64,000 bases of DNA. Source: Streptomyces broussonetiae. Its GTDB lineage: Bacteria > Actinomycetota > Actinomycetes > Streptomycetales > Streptomycetaceae. The notes under the pieces are model-generated. The model had not been told where the DNA came from, did no database searches, and worked only from the letters and a program-made list of their open reading frames with translations. Of the stretch, positions 35,941 to 46,578 are shown piece by piece. The translations under genes were made by a program, and so were the position numbers. Position 1 is the first letter of the stretch. Every line of letters starts with the position of its first letter. The stretch covers positions 744,001-808,000 of the forward strand of contig NZ_CP047020.1 in assembly GCF_009796285.1 (NCBI RefSeq), written 5' to 3'.

Positions 35941-36713
35941 TCACCCCTCGGGCTCCGGGCGAGGCGGCCCTCGTTCGCGATGGGGACGATGACGGGCACG
36001 GGCACGGGCGATGCCCCGGGCGATCGTCTTCACGCCGGGGCCGGCGATCGGGTCGAAGGCCAGACGGACACCCTCGCCGCCGGTGATCTCCTTGATACGG
36101 GCTGGGAGGTCCTCCCCGCCGGGGACCACGACATGGGCCCGCTCCGGCGTCCAGGAGGCGCTGCTTCTTGCCGACGCCACGCGTGGCGGCGATCGGGATC
36201 GCGCCGATGTGGCGGGCGATCTGGACGGCCGCCAGGCCGACGCTGCTGGAGGCCGCGGTGATCAGGACGTGGTCGCCGGGACGTACCCGGCCGCTCCCGG
36301 CGAGGGGACCGTACGCGGTGATGTAGGCCATCCACACGGTCGCAGCCTGGACGGGGTCGACGTCCGGGGGGGTGGGGCACGAGGGCCGAGGCCGGGATGA
36401 TGACGTGGTCACCGTAGGTGCCGTACTCGGTCCGCGGAAACGACGGCACGACCGCGACCGGGTCGCCCTCGGCGAAGCCGGTGACGCCCTGGCCGACCGC
36501 CTCGACGACACCCGCGGCCTCGGAGCCGAGCGTGGCGGGGAAGACCGGCTGGTGGAGGTATCCGCCCTCGCGGTACATGATCTCGGCCCGGTTCAGGCCG
36601 ATCGCGTCGACGCGGATCCGCACCTCCCCCTCGCCCGGAGCGCCCACCTCCACGTCGCGGAGGGTCAGGACTTCGGGACCGCCCAGCCGGTCGAACTGTA
36701 CAAGTCGCGCCAT
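35941..36713 (-). pseudogene. MDR oxidoreductase with two frameshifts and lost C-terminus
   Basis: From the ATG at 36713 the sequence encodes ARLVQFDRLGGPEVLTLRDV and EAAGVVEAVGQGVTGFAEG, then shifts frame near a G-rich run at about 36365-36376, continues as VWMAYITAYGPLAGSGRV and ITAASSSVGLAAVQIARHIG, shifts again near 36140-36150, and ends after IKEITGGEGVRLAFDPIAGP. The end is truncated. An ArsR-type regulator and a matching operator lie upstream, so it was probably a regulated detoxification gene. Confidence 0.8.
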
Positions 36714-36804
36714 GACGCACCGTCCTGGGAGCGGGGATGGGGGGAACCGCACCGAATCAGCTCGGCGCCGACACCCACCCTGCCCCAAGTTCGATGGCCG
36801 TCAC

Positions 36805-36824
36805 ATTTTGACCACCATCAAAAT
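36805..36824. promoter_or_regulatory. AT-rich palindrome upstream of MDR gene
   Basis: ATTTTGA-N6-TCAAAAT is a perfect 7-bp inverted repeat, conspicuously AT-rich for this genome, between the ArsR gene and the MDR pseudogene. Sites of the TTTGA/TCAAA type suit ArsR-like winged-helix dimers. Confidence 0.6.
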
Positions 36825-36861
36825 AAGCGTTTTCCGTCGCGGCCGATACCGTCGGCAGCGC

Positions 36862-37212
36862 TCAGGCCGTGCCCGTCCCGCCCTCCGCCGCGGAGGCGGC
36901 CACCACGGCCGAGAGCAGGCCGGGGAACCGCTCTTCCATCTCGTCCGTGCGCAGTGCGTTCAGCTTCGTCGTCCCCCGGTAGTACTGCCGGATGACCCCG
37001 GCTTCGCGCAGCACGTGGAAGTGGTGGGTCAGAGTCGAGAGCGACACGGGTGCATCGAAGGTGCCGCAGCCCTTGTCCTCGTCGGCCCCGGCCAGCTGGG
37101 ACACCACCATGCGCCGGACCGGATCCACCAGCGCTTCCAGGACCTGCTGGAGCGAGACCTCCGACAGGTCGGGGTGCTCCACTGTCCGGGCGGCGGTGCG
37201 GGGGCGGGCCAC
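36862..37212 (-). CDS. ArsR-like winged-helix transcriptional regulator
   Basis: A 116-residue regulator with the ArsR/HTH_20 fold: LVDPVRRMVVSQLAG, then VSLSTLTHHFHVLREAGVIR and an arm with TTKLNALRTDEMEERFPGLL. No arsenic or metal ligand cysteines of the classical type are seen, so it is more likely a metabolite- or redox-type member. The GTG at 37212 is preceded by GGAG. Its likely target is the downstream MDR gene, now broken. Confidence 0.85.
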   Translation of the reverse strand: MARPRTAARTVEHPDLSEVSLQQVLEALVDPVRRMVVSQLAGADEDKGCGTFDAPVSLSTLTHHFHVLREAGVIRQYYRGTTKLNALRTDEMEERFPGLLSAVVAASAAEGGTGTA

Positions 37213-37233
37213 GGTGACTCCTCGAGATCGATA

Positions 37234-37255
37234 CGGTCGGTCCATAGTACGACCG
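37234..37255. promoter_or_regulatory. inverted repeat upstream of ArsR-like gene
   Basis: CGGTCG-N10-CGACCG lies 20-40 bases before the ArsR-like start codon. It may be an operator, but the sequence differs from the palindrome at 36805. Confidence 0.35.
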
Positions 37256-37268
37256 CCGTCGAAATCTC

Positions 37269-38303
37269 CTACGCCTGGACGGCCCGTGTGAACCCGGTCC
37301 TCGCGCGGTCGGCCACGGCGAGCAGGGCGATGTCGTCCTCGTGGAGGCTGCCGGCGACCACTGTCCCGTCGCGCTCGGCGACGCCGGTCACGAACCCGTA
37401 GGAGCCATCGTGCGTACGAAGGTCATGGACGACGCGGCCGGAGAGGTCGAAGGCCATGACCCAGGCGACGAGTGCGGGCTCGGGACGCACGGCCTCGGGC
37501 AGGTTCCACAGCAGGACCCGGAGGAACCCCGGCAGCGGGAGCAGCTTGTCGAGGAGCGCGTTGCGGGGCGCGGCGATCGCCACCCACACCAGCCCGTCAC
37601 TGCCGAGGCTCAGGTTGTCGGGCAGACCGGCGAGGTTCTCCACGAAGGGTTCCACGGTGCCGGTCTTCGGGCCGGTGAGCCAGTAGCGGCTCACCCGGTA
37701 TCCGGCACTCTCGGCCACGAGCAGGTGCGAGGCGTCCGGGGCGAGCACGAGGCCGTTGGCGAACTTGAGACTGTCGTGCAGGACGGTGACGGTGCCGTCG
37801 CGGTCGCGTCGGACGAGCATGCCCGTGCAGGAGTGCTCGACGATGTCGCCGAGATGGTGTTCAAGGTCCCAGCGGCGGGTGGACACGGTGAACCAGATGG
37901 TTCCGTCCTGGCTCTCGACCACGTTGCTGGCGAAGGTGAGCCGACGGCCCGCGACGGTGTCGACAAGTACCTCGACCGATACATCGGCCGACATGCGCAG
38001 CAGTCCGCGGTCGTGGTCGCAGATCAGGACGCTGCCGTCGGCGGACGGCTCGAGCCCCAGCGGCCGGCCGCCGGTGTTGCCCACGACCGCGCTGGCGCCG
38101 GTGACGGGGTCGAGGCGTACGACGCTGCCGTCGCCGAGCCCGGCGAGTACATGGCCCCTGCTGTCGAAGACGACGTCCTCGGGGCCGTGTCCGCCGGTCG
38201 CGAGCCGACGGGCCATGGGGAACGGGCCCGTGACGGCGGTGCGCCCCTCGTCGGGCCGGGCCCGAGGCGGCGTCCAGCGGCGGGGCGCGATGAGTCGGCG
38301 CAT
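37269..38303 (-). CDS. SMP-30/strictosidine-synthase-like beta-propeller protein
   Basis: A 344-residue six-bladed propeller of the SMP-30/strictosidine-synthase-like group. GGHGPEDVVFDSRGHVLAGL opens blade 1; the family core is seen in FASNVVESQDGTIWFTVST, LKFANGLVLAPDASHLLVAE, LPDNLSLGSDGLVWVA and GSYGFVTGVAERDGTVVAGS. Such proteins usually hydrolyse lactones or bind a metal and small ligand. I took the ATG at 38303; GTG codons shortly upstream are also possible. No signal peptide is clear. Confidence 0.8.
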   Translation of the reverse strand: MRRLIAPRRWTPPRARPDEGRTAVTGPFPMARRLATGGHGPEDVVFDSRGHVLAGLGDGSVVRLDPVTGASAVVGNTGGRPLGLEPSADGSVLICDHDRGLLRMSADVSVEVLVDTVAGRRLTFASNVVESQDGTIWFTVSTRRWDLEHHLGDIVEHSCTGMLVRRDRDGTVTVLHDSLKFANGLVLAPDASHLLVAESAGYRVSRYWLTGPKTGTVEPFVENLAGLPDNLSLGSDGLVWVAIAAPRNALLDKLLPLPGFLRVLLWNLPEAVRPEPALVAWVMAFDLSGRVVHDLRTHDGSYGFVTGVAERDGTVVAGSLHEDDIALLAVADRARTGFTRAVQA

Positions 38304-38621
38304 CGAAGTCACGGCGACAGTGTGGCACCGCGCCCGCCGATGCCGGGAGGGCACGAAACCCACCGATTCACAGCCGCTGCGGAGCGCCGCCGCGGCCGAA
38401 CGTGCCACCCAGGTCAATGAGGTGGGCGAGCGGCATCGGCCTGTCCTCTGCGACGGGCCGCCGTTCCGCCGGCCCGAGCCGGCAGGCCCATCACCGGCAT
38501 CGACGCGCCCGACGTCGTGCTCCGCCAGTCGGCCGACACACCCGAACAGTCAAGTGCGGCCGGTACGAAGCCAGAACTCCGGTGGCCGCACCTGGCCTTG
38601 GACATGCCGCGCGGGGCGGCC
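38304..38621. other. no gene seen
   Basis: About 320 bases. Short arginine- and proline-rich frames only. Nothing recognised. Confidence 0.4.
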
Positions 38622-40007
38622 TCAGACGGGTTCGGGCTGCGGTTCCGGTCGCCGTACAGGTGCGGCTTTCGGCTCCCACAGCCTGGTGGTCCGTACGTAG
38701 CCGCGGACCACTGAGCCCATCGCCAGGATGATCAGCGGTCCGAACACCCACGGGTATTCGGCCATTTCCGTCGGCAGATAGCGATACGACGCGAGGAGCA
38801 CACCGAAGGCGGTTGCACCGTGAACGACCAGCCGGATTCCTGACCGGTCCCAGCCACGTTCCAGCGAGCGCAGCGCGGCCTCGACCGTGACCACGAACAC
38901 GGCGCCGGCCACGAGATCCACGCCGTAGTGATAGCCGAATCCCAGCGTTGCGCAGAGCGTCGCAATCAACCAGAACGTGCCGGCGAATCGCAGAGCCCGT
39001 GGGCCCTTACGGGAATGGATGAAGATCGCGGTAGCCCATGCCGTGTGCAGGCTGGGCATGCAGTTGCGTGGGGTGATCTCGTCGAATGGGATCGGGTGCG
39101 GGGTGTGGATCGGCGGCGGTGTGCCGGGCCACAGGTCGGCCACCGCCCAGTTCCCGCCGTCGGCGCCGTAGGCGAAGACCGGTCCGACCACCGGAAAGAT
39201 CATGTAGATGACGGGCCCGAGGAGGCCTATGACCAGAAACGTGCGCACCAGATGATGCCTCGGGAAGCGTCGCTCGACCGCCACGTTGCGCAGTTGGTAC
39301 GCCGCGACGGCGACGGCGGCCACCGCGAGCTGAATGTAGACGTAGTCGAGTATGTGGGCGCCGATCGGACCGGTGGCCCTGACGATACGGCCTGCCAGCC
39401 ACGACGGGCTGCCCAGCGCGTGATCGGCTGTGGCCACGTACGGGTCGAGCACCGCCGGTCGGGTCCTCGACGTGATGAGCAGCCAGGTGTCACCCGCCTT
39501 GCGACCCGCCACCAGCAGCAGGCCCAGCCCGACGCCCTTCAGCAGCAGGACGCGTTCACGCCCGGCGCGGCGGGTGACAGCGATGACCCCGTAGCCCAGA
39601 ATCACCCACAACGCGCCATTACCGAATGGATGGCCGTCGGTCACCTTGATGTCGGCCGCCCACCGCACCAGAAAGAAGCCGACGTCGATACCGATCGCGG
39701 CACCGATCGCGATGATCCGCTGCCGCCAGGTGAGCACCACCATCGTCAACGCCAGACTGGCGTACAGCAGGAACCCCGACTTGGGAGGGAATACCACCTC
39801 TCGAACCTGGTTGGTGATCGGCCCCGGCAGGCCGTAGCGACGCGCGGCGATCTCCAGCAAGATGAGGAATCCGAGAGCCACCGCGCCCCCCGCGGCCCAC
39901 AGCACCGCCCGCGGCTGGCGCCACGCGGCGAATTCAGTTCCCCAACTTCTTCGCGAAAACACCCGCGACACCCTAGATATCAATTGTTTGGCCAATTTGT
40001 TAGACAT
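38622..40007 (-). CDS. PAP2-superfamily membrane phosphatase
   Basis: About 461 residues with ten or so hydrophobic segments. The C-terminal half carries PAP2 motif 2 as NCMPSLHTAWATA and motif 3 as FGYHYGVDLVAG, with active-site His residues; the N-terminal half is additional membrane domain (LLEIAARRYGLPGPI, VVLTWRQRIIAIGAAIGID). PAP2 proteins remove phosphate from lipid phosphates such as undecaprenyl or phosphatidate. The long open frame begins 12 codons earlier; both starts lack a clear ribosome site. Confidence 0.82.
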   Translation of the reverse strand: MSNKLAKQLISRVSRVFSRRSWGTEFAAWRQPRAVLWAAGGAVALGFLILLEIAARRYGLPGPITNQVREVVFPPKSGFLLYASLALTMVVLTWRQRIIAIGAAIGIDVGFFLVRWAADIKVTDGHPFGNGALWVILGYGVIAVTRRAGRERVLLLKGVGLGLLLVAGRKAGDTWLLITSRTRPAVLDPYVATADHALGSPSWLAGRIVRATGPIGAHILDYVYIQLAVAAVAVAAYQLRNVAVERRFPRHHLVRTFLVIGLLGPVIYMIFPVVGPVFAYGADGGNWAVADLWPGTPPPIHTPHPIPFDEITPRNCMPSLHTAWATAIFIHSRKGPRALRFAGTFWLIATLCATLGFGYHYGVDLVAGAVFVVTVEAALRSLERGWDRSGIRLVVHGATAFGVLLASYRYLPTEMAEYPWVFGPLIILAMGSVVRGYVRTTRLWEPKAAPVRRPEPQPEPV

Positions 40008-40249
40008 TTGATGGAACAGGTCACGCTTCGCGCCGGACAGCAAGGCATTCCGCTGAAGGACAGCCGAGAAGGGTGCTCGTCGCGAGATCGATCATGTTAT
40101 CGGAGCGAGACGGGAGTTGTGCGGGGCCTCCGTGCGGCAGCCCCTCATCGCCCCATCGCGAGCGGGACGTGCTGCGCCGGCCGGTAGAGGTGGCCCCTGC
40201 AAGGCCGGCCCGCTCCTCGCGGCGCAGTCCGGCCGCACGGCGGGCCGGG

Positions 40250-40560
40250 CTCCCCGACAGCCTGGCGGCCACCTCATCGGACTCGGCCACACCGTGCTCG
40301 TCGGAGCCCGTGATCCGCAGCGCGGCGCGCAGGCCGTGGCCGCGCTCGGTGCACGGTTCGTACCGATCGTCGTGAGCGACGACGTGCCGGTGGCCGCAGC
40401 GGCGGTGGATGTCGCCGACCACGAGGACGTGATCGACGTGTGATCAACAACGCGACGTGTGATCAACAACGCCGGCATCTCCGGCCCCGCCGGAGACCGG
40501 CGCGTTCCTGGCCATGCCACCGACCTCGGCTGCAGCGCCACCGAGAAGCCCGGCACCTGG
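40250..40560 (+). pseudogene. short-chain dehydrogenase, broken remnant
   Basis: The segment LGHTVLVGARDPQRGAQAVA then LGARFVPIVVSDD and VINNAGISGPAGD is the first half of an SDR cofactor domain (the NNAG motif is preserved). A 19-bp tandem duplication at 40435-40472 creates a stop and frameshift between DV and INNAG. After that only a short end-like piece remains (GHATDLGCSATE), so most of the catalytic domain is gone. Confidence 0.75.
40435..40472. repeat. 19-bp tandem duplication inside SDR pseudogene
   Basis: GACGTGTGATCAACAACGC occurs twice in tandem, putting a TGA stop in frame just before the SDR NNAG motif. Confidence 0.9.
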
Positions 40561-40980
40561 CCCTGACGTCTCGTCGGCCGAGACAGCGAGACCGTCGACC
40601 GCACAGAACACTCAAACCCAGGTTCTGCTCCTCTGCTCCCGTGTTGTCGACGCCGTTCGGAGTCGGTGGTTCCGTGAGCCGCGTCCATGGCGCAACCGAA
40701 GCCGGAGGAGCGGGACTTGCTCGCGGGGGAAGTGAAATCGAGAGCCTCACCATCGGCCAGAACACCCTGGACGTGCCGTTCGCGCAGGGCTTCGACCGGA
40801 GTTGCGAGTAGCGGATCGGCACCGACTGCGAGCGAACGCGAGGACGCCAACCCCGGGACCACGGACACGCCTCCGCGCGACGGCAACGGCCTGCGATCGA
40901 CCACCGCGGACGCAGCCCCGGCCGCCGGCCACCCGTTCTGCTGGTACGACCCGACTGTCCGGCCCGGTCCGGCGCATCCG

Positions 40981-42035
40981 CCTCCGCCGCCGCAACGCAA
41001 GCCGACCAGCGTGAGTTGCACCGGACCGCGGCCCTCCCGCTACCACGCGGCGTTCGTCGCCTCGGCACATGTCACCGGCGGCGGCCGGCCGGTCACCGGC
41101 GGTATGGTCACCTTTACGCTGGGCGGCGCCTCGTGCACCACGAGCCCGGCTCCCTCGGGCAGCGCAGCCTGCCGACTCACCCGGGAGGATCCGCCGGGAC
41201 AACTGCCGTTGCCGGTCGGCCACTCCGGAACCGGCGAGTACCAGGCCGGCGCCACGGCCGCCGACTTCACCATTCTCAAGGCGCTTTCCGACCTGAGGTG
41301 CACGGGGGCCAAGAGGGTCGCAGGCGGTCAGCCCACGCAGCTGTCCGGCGTCCTCACCGAGCGAGAGACCGGAAACCGGCCGATCGCCGGCCGGACGGTG
41401 ACCCTCGCCCTGGGCGCCGGGAGCATCCGGCAGGCGTGCACCGCCACCACCGACGCCCATGGGGCCGCTGTGCACCGTCCCGTCCGTCGACCAGCCCCTG
41501 GCCGAGGACGCGACCCTACCGGTGGCCGCGGAGTTCTCCGGTGAGCGGTTCCATCTGCCCTGCGGTGACTCGGCGCGGGTCCGGCTGGAGTGCTGCACCG
41601 GCCGGGCTTCCGGACTCACCGGGGCGGTGCGCCTGCCGCTCGCCGCGCTCTCGGCCGGTCCGACGCCGGACACCGGCGAACCTCGGGGTCGGGCTGCCCG
41701 GACTGCCGGTGATCGGCATGTCAGGACCGACCGCGACATCCACCAGCACCTGCAACAGGGCCGAGGGGTCGGCGTCGCTCACGCTCACCGTCGCCGGACG
41801 CGGACACCGGCCTGACCGGCACCGCCGCGCGCCTGGTGGTCTCCGGGGTCTCGGGCAACCTGGTCCGCATCAGCGTGGGCACAGCCACGAGCGCCGCGCA
41901 CAACTGCCGTCGGGGCCGCGCGCAACTGCCGTCAGGAGGGCGTCGGACATCTCGACGAGCCGCCGGGCCGGGTGCCTGGCGGCTCCGACGCGCAGCGGGT
42001 GTGCGCCGACACCGACGGTCTCCGGCCACCGCTAA
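40981..42035 (+). pseudogene. secreted Ig-like/choice-of-anchor P protein, frameshifted
   Basis: The sequence encodes Ig-like repeats (FVASAHVTGGGRPVTGGMVT and LTERETGNRPIAGRTVTLAL) and then, in a second frame from about 41459, VDQPLAEDATLPVAAEFSG, and in a third, VGLPGLPVIGMSGPTATSTS with RLVVSGVSGNLVRISVG, which resembles choice-of-anchor P proteins. At least two frame changes and apparent deletions break it. The family is exported in actinobacteria with unknown function. Confidence 0.65.
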
Positions 42036-42132
42036 GGCCGTAGCGCACTTACCCGCGGACCGGCCGCAGTGCTACACCGAAAAGGGTTGTATCGGACCAT
42101 TCCGCTGCCCTGCGCGGATTCGAGGAGGGTTT

Positions 42133-43215
<1,083 letters not shown>

Positions 43216-43234
43216 CAGGAATCGGAGCGGCATC

Positions 43235-45016
43235 ATGGCGACGGTGACGGACAAACCGGCCGGCGGCAGCCTGGTGGAGATGTCCTGGGACCCCATCACA
43301 CGCATCGTGGGCAGCCTCGGCATCCACACGAAGATCGACTTCAAGGCCAGGCGGGTCGCCGAGTGCTACAGCACGTCCTCGGTCTTCCGCGGCTACAGCG
43401 TCTTCATGCGCGGCAAGGACCCGCGTGACGCGCACTTCATCACCAGCCGTATCTGCGGCATCTGCGGCGACAACCACTGCACCTGCTCGGTGTACGCGCA
43501 GAACATGGCGTACGGCGTCGCACCCCCGCACCTCGGCGAGTGGATCATCAACCTCGGCGAGGCCGCGGAGTACATGTTCGACCACAACATCTTCCAGGAG
43601 AACCTGGTCGGCGTCGACTACTGCGAGAAGATGGTCCGGGAGACCAACCCGGGCGTACTGGAACTCGCCGAGCGCACCGAGGCCCCGCACGCCGCCGAGC
43701 ACGGCTACCGCACCATCGCGGACATCATGCGGTCGCTGAACCCGCTGGAGGGCGAGTTCTACCGCGAGGCGCTCCAGGTCAGCCGCTACACCCGGGAGAT
43801 GTTCTGCCTGATGGAGGGCCGCCATGTGCACCCCTCCACGCTCTACCCGGGCGGCGTCGGCACGGTCGCCACGGTGCAGCTCTTCACCGACTACCTCACC
43901 CGCCTCACCCGCTACGTGGAGTTCATGAAGCGTGTCGTCCCACTGCACGACGACCTCTTCGACTTCTTCTACGAGGCGCTGCCCGGATACGAGGACGTCG
44001 GCCGGCGCCGGGTCATGCTGGGCTGCTGGGGCGCCCTCAACGATCCGGAGTACTGCGACTTCACCTACGCCCGGATGTCCGACTGGGGCCGGCGCATGTT
44101 CGTCACCCCGGGTGTGGTGGTCGACGGCAAGCTGGTCACCAACGACCTCGTCGACATCAACCTCGGCATCCGCATCCTGCTGGGCAGCTCGTACTACGAG
44201 GACTGGGCCGGGATGGAGAAGTTCGTCGAGTACGACCCGCTGGGCAACGAGGTCGACGAACGCCACCCCTGGAACCAGCACACCATCCCCGCCCCGCAGA
44301 AGCGCGACTTCGACGACAAGTACAGCTGGGTGATGTCCCCGCGCTGGTTCGACGGCAAGGACTACCTCGCTCTGGACACCGGTGGCGGGCCCATCGCCCG
44401 GCTGTGGTCCACGGCCCTGTCCGGTCTGGTCGACATCGGATACGTGAAGGCCACCGGAGACAGCGTCAGGATCAACCTGCCGCGGACCATGACCAAGCCG
44501 GAGACCACCCTCGAGTGGCACATCCCCAAGTGGAGCAACGCCATCGAGCGGAACCGGGCCCGCACCTACTTCCAGGCGTACGCGGCGGCCGCGGCCCTGC
44601 ACTTCGCCGAGCAGGCGATGGCCGAGGTCCGGGCCGGGCGCCACCAGACCTGGGAGAAGTTCGACGTGCCGGACGAGTCGATCGGCTGCGGCTTCACCGA
44701 GGCCGTGCGCGGTGTGCTGAGCCACCACATGGTCATCCGCGACGGCAAGATCGCCAACTACCACCCGTACCCGCCCACGCCCTGGAACGCCAGTGTCCGC
44801 GACACCTACGGCACACCGGGCCCGTACGAGGACGCGGTGCAGAACACGCCGATCTTCGAGGAGAACCCTCCGGAGAACTTCAAGGGCATCGACATCATGC
44901 GCGCCGTGCGCAGCTTCGACCCCTGTCTGCCGTGCGGCGTCCACATGTACGTCGGCGGCGGCCGGACCGTTGAGCACACGCACATGCCCACCGGCCTGAG
45001 CGGACTGCCCGCCTGA
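43235..45016 (+). CDS. hhyL: group 1h [NiFe]-hydrogenase large subunit
   Basis: A 593-residue catalytic subunit. The Ni-Fe ligands are in RICGICGDNHC (C74, C77, with H81) and DPCLPCGVH (C564, C567, H570). The 23 residues after H570 are the C-terminal extension expected to be cut off by the maturation protease encoded at 48625. It oxidises H2 at very low concentration; in Streptomyces this activity removes atmospheric H2. The ATG at 43235 follows GGAGCGG. Confidence 0.97.
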   Translation: MATVTDKPAGGSLVEMSWDPITRIVGSLGIHTKIDFKARRVAECYSTSSVFRGYSVFMRGKDPRDAHFITSRICGICGDNHCTCSVYAQNMAYGVAPPHLGEWIINLGEAAEYMFDHNIFQENLVGVDYCEKMVRETNPGVLELAERTEAPHAAEHGYRTIADIMRSLNPLEGEFYREALQVSRYTREMFCLMEGRHVHPSTLYPGGVGTVATVQLFTDYLTRLTRYVEFMKRVVPLHDDLFDFFYEALPGYEDVGRRRVMLGCWGALNDPEYCDFTYARMSDWGRRMFVTPGVVVDGKLVTNDLVDINLGIRILLGSSYYEDWAGMEKFVEYDPLGNEVDERHPWNQHTIPAPQKRDFDDKYSWVMSPRWFDGKDYLALDTGGGPIARLWSTALSGLVDIGYVKATGDSVRINLPRTMTKPETTLEWHIPKWSNAIERNRARTYFQAYAAAAALHFAEQAMAEVRAGRHQTWEKFDVPDESIGCGFTEAVRGVLSHHMVIRDGKIANYHPYPPTPWNASVRDTYGTPGPYEDAVQNTPIFEENPPENFKGIDIMRAVRSFDPCLPCGVHMYVGGGRTVEHTHMPTGLSGLPA

Positions 45017-45043
45017 CCGGGCGGGAGAAGGAAGGGGCCGTCG

Positions 45044-45955
45044 ATGGCCGGACCGGACGTGGGCGAGCGGGTCGCCGCTCTCCTCGACGAACTCGGGCGC
45101 TCGGCCGACCCGCAGGTCCGCGCCCAGGCCGATGAACTGGTGCGCACGCTCGTCGAGTTCTACGGCGAAGGGCTCACCCGCGTCGTCCGGCTGCTCCGCA
45201 ACGCCCCGCCCGGCGCCGATCCCGTCGGTGTACTCGTCGCCGACGAACTCGTCGCCGATCTGCTGATCCTGCACGACCTGCATCCGGACGACACCCTGAC
45301 CCGGGTCGAGCGGGCCCTGGACAAGGTCCGCCCCTACCTCGGCTCGCACGCAGGCGATGTCGAGGTCGCCGGTCTCGACCCGGCCGCCGTCGACGGGCCG
45401 GTCCTGCTGCTGCGGCTGCGCGGCAGTTGCGACGGCTGCCCGTCGTCCGCCCAGACCGTGCGCTGGACCATCGAGGAGGCCGTCGCCCGGCTCGCGCCGG
45501 AGATCGCCCGGATCGACGTCGAGAGCGCGGGCGACACCGCCGACGGCGGACGGCCGCTGCTGCAGATCCTGCCCCGTCCGCCCGAGGACGCGCCCGGCCG
45601 GAGCGCCCCCGACGGTTCGGTGCCGGGTCGCGCGCACTGGCACACCGTCGTACCCGGCTGTCTCCCCCGCCGCGAGGAAACCCTGGTCACGACAGAGATG
45701 GACGGGGCCGGACTGCTGCTCGTACGCCTGCCGGGCGGCCTGTACGCCTACCGCGACCGCTGCCCTGCCTGTGGCGCCCGGCTCGGTGATGCCGCGCTCG
45801 CCGGAGACCTGCTGCGGTGCGCCGGCTGTGGCGCGGACTACGACGTACGGCACGCGGGCTCGGGGGCCGGCGGGCACCTCGACCCGCTGCCGCTGTTGCA
45901 GGAGGACGGCTCGGTGCGCATCGCGCTGCCCGACTCCCAGGAGGCGGCGTCGTGA
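45044..45955 (+). CDS. NifU-domain protein with four-cysteine C-terminal domain
   Basis: A 303-residue protein. Residues 90-175 match the NifU C-terminal Fe-S scaffold domain with SCDGCPSSAQTV. Residues 200-295 look like a Rieske fold (GLYAYRDRCPACGARLGD, then LRCAGCGADYDV), but metal ligands are CxxC and CxxC rather than Rieske CxH/CxxH, so it is more like a rubredoxin or zinc site. It could supply Fe-S clusters or electrons to the hydrogenase. Found in the same position in other actinobacterial group 1h clusters (from memory). Confidence 0.85.
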   Translation: MAGPDVGERVAALLDELGRSADPQVRAQADELVRTLVEFYGEGLTRVVRLLRNAPPGADPVGVLVADELVADLLILHDLHPDDTLTRVERALDKVRPYLGSHAGDVEVAGLDPAAVDGPVLLLRLRGSCDGCPSSAQTVRWTIEEAVARLAPEIARIDVESAGDTADGGRPLLQILPRPPEDAPGRSAPDGSVPGRAHWHTVVPGCLPRREETLVTTEMDGAGLLLVRLPGGLYAYRDRCPACGARLGDAALAGDLLRCAGCGADYDVRHAGSGAGGHLDPLPLLQEDGSVRIALPDSQEAAS

Positions 45956-46578
45956 CCGCCGACGTCCTGCGCCAGTTCACCCGCCGGCCCCCACCGCCCG
46001 GTGAGCGGTGCGAGCTGTGCGGCGAGCCGCTTCCCGCCGAGCACCGGCACCTGGTCGACACCCGGCTGCGCACCCTCAAGTGCGTCTGCCCCTCCTGCCA
46101 TCTGCTGCTGGACCGGCCCGGCGCCGGAGGCGGCCGGTTCCGGTCCGTACCCGACCGCTATCTCGTCGACCCCGACTTCCGGCTGGACGAACAGGACCGC
46201 GCCCGGCTGCAGATCCCTGTCGCACTCGCCTTCTTCTTCCGGAACTCGGCGCTGGACCGGCTCTGCGCCTTCTATCCCAGCCCGGCCGGTGCCACCGAGA
46301 GCGAACTCGATCCGCAGACCTGGGAGGAGCTTGTCGGCCGCACCCGCTTGACTGCTCTGCTCGAACCCGACGTCGAGGCGCTCCTCGTCCAGCAGGAGGA
46401 CCATGGACCCGGCCTGTGCGCGCTGGTCCCGGTCGACGTCTGCTACGAACTGGTCGGCAGGATGCGCCTGCACTGGAAGGGCTTCGACGGTGGCGCCGAG
46501 GCGCGAGCGGACCTCGCGGCCTTCTTCGAGCACGTCCGGGCCGCCGCCCGCCCCCTCGGCCCAGGGGGCGCGCCATGA
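45952..46578 (+). CDS. DUF5947-family protein of hydrogenase cluster
   Basis: A 208-residue protein of unknown function. An N-terminal zinc-finger-like segment (CELCGEPLPAEHRH and CVCPSCHLLLD) precedes a domain with RFRSVPDRYLVDPDF, ALAFFFRNSALDRLCAFYPS and VDVCYELVGRMRLHWKGFDG. The GTG at 45952 overlaps the preceding stop by four bases (GTGA), and GGAGG precedes it. The tight coupling suggests it works directly with the hydrogenase, perhaps in assembly. Confidence 0.85.
   Translation: MTADVLRQFTRRPPPPGERCELCGEPLPAEHRHLVDTRLRTLKCVCPSCHLLLDRPGAGGGRFRSVPDRYLVDPDFRLDEQDRARLQIPVALAFFFRNSALDRLCAFYPSPAGATESELDPQTWEELVGRTRLTALLEPDVEALLVQQEDHGPGLCALVPVDVCYELVGRMRLHWKGFDGGAEARADLAAFFEHVRAAARPLGPGGAP

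Noticed and set aside
41836..42132. Upstream extension of the hydrogenase small subunit open frame by 99 codons
   Set aside because: Would lack family likeness; the ATG at 42133 has a strong ribosome site and gives the usual length.
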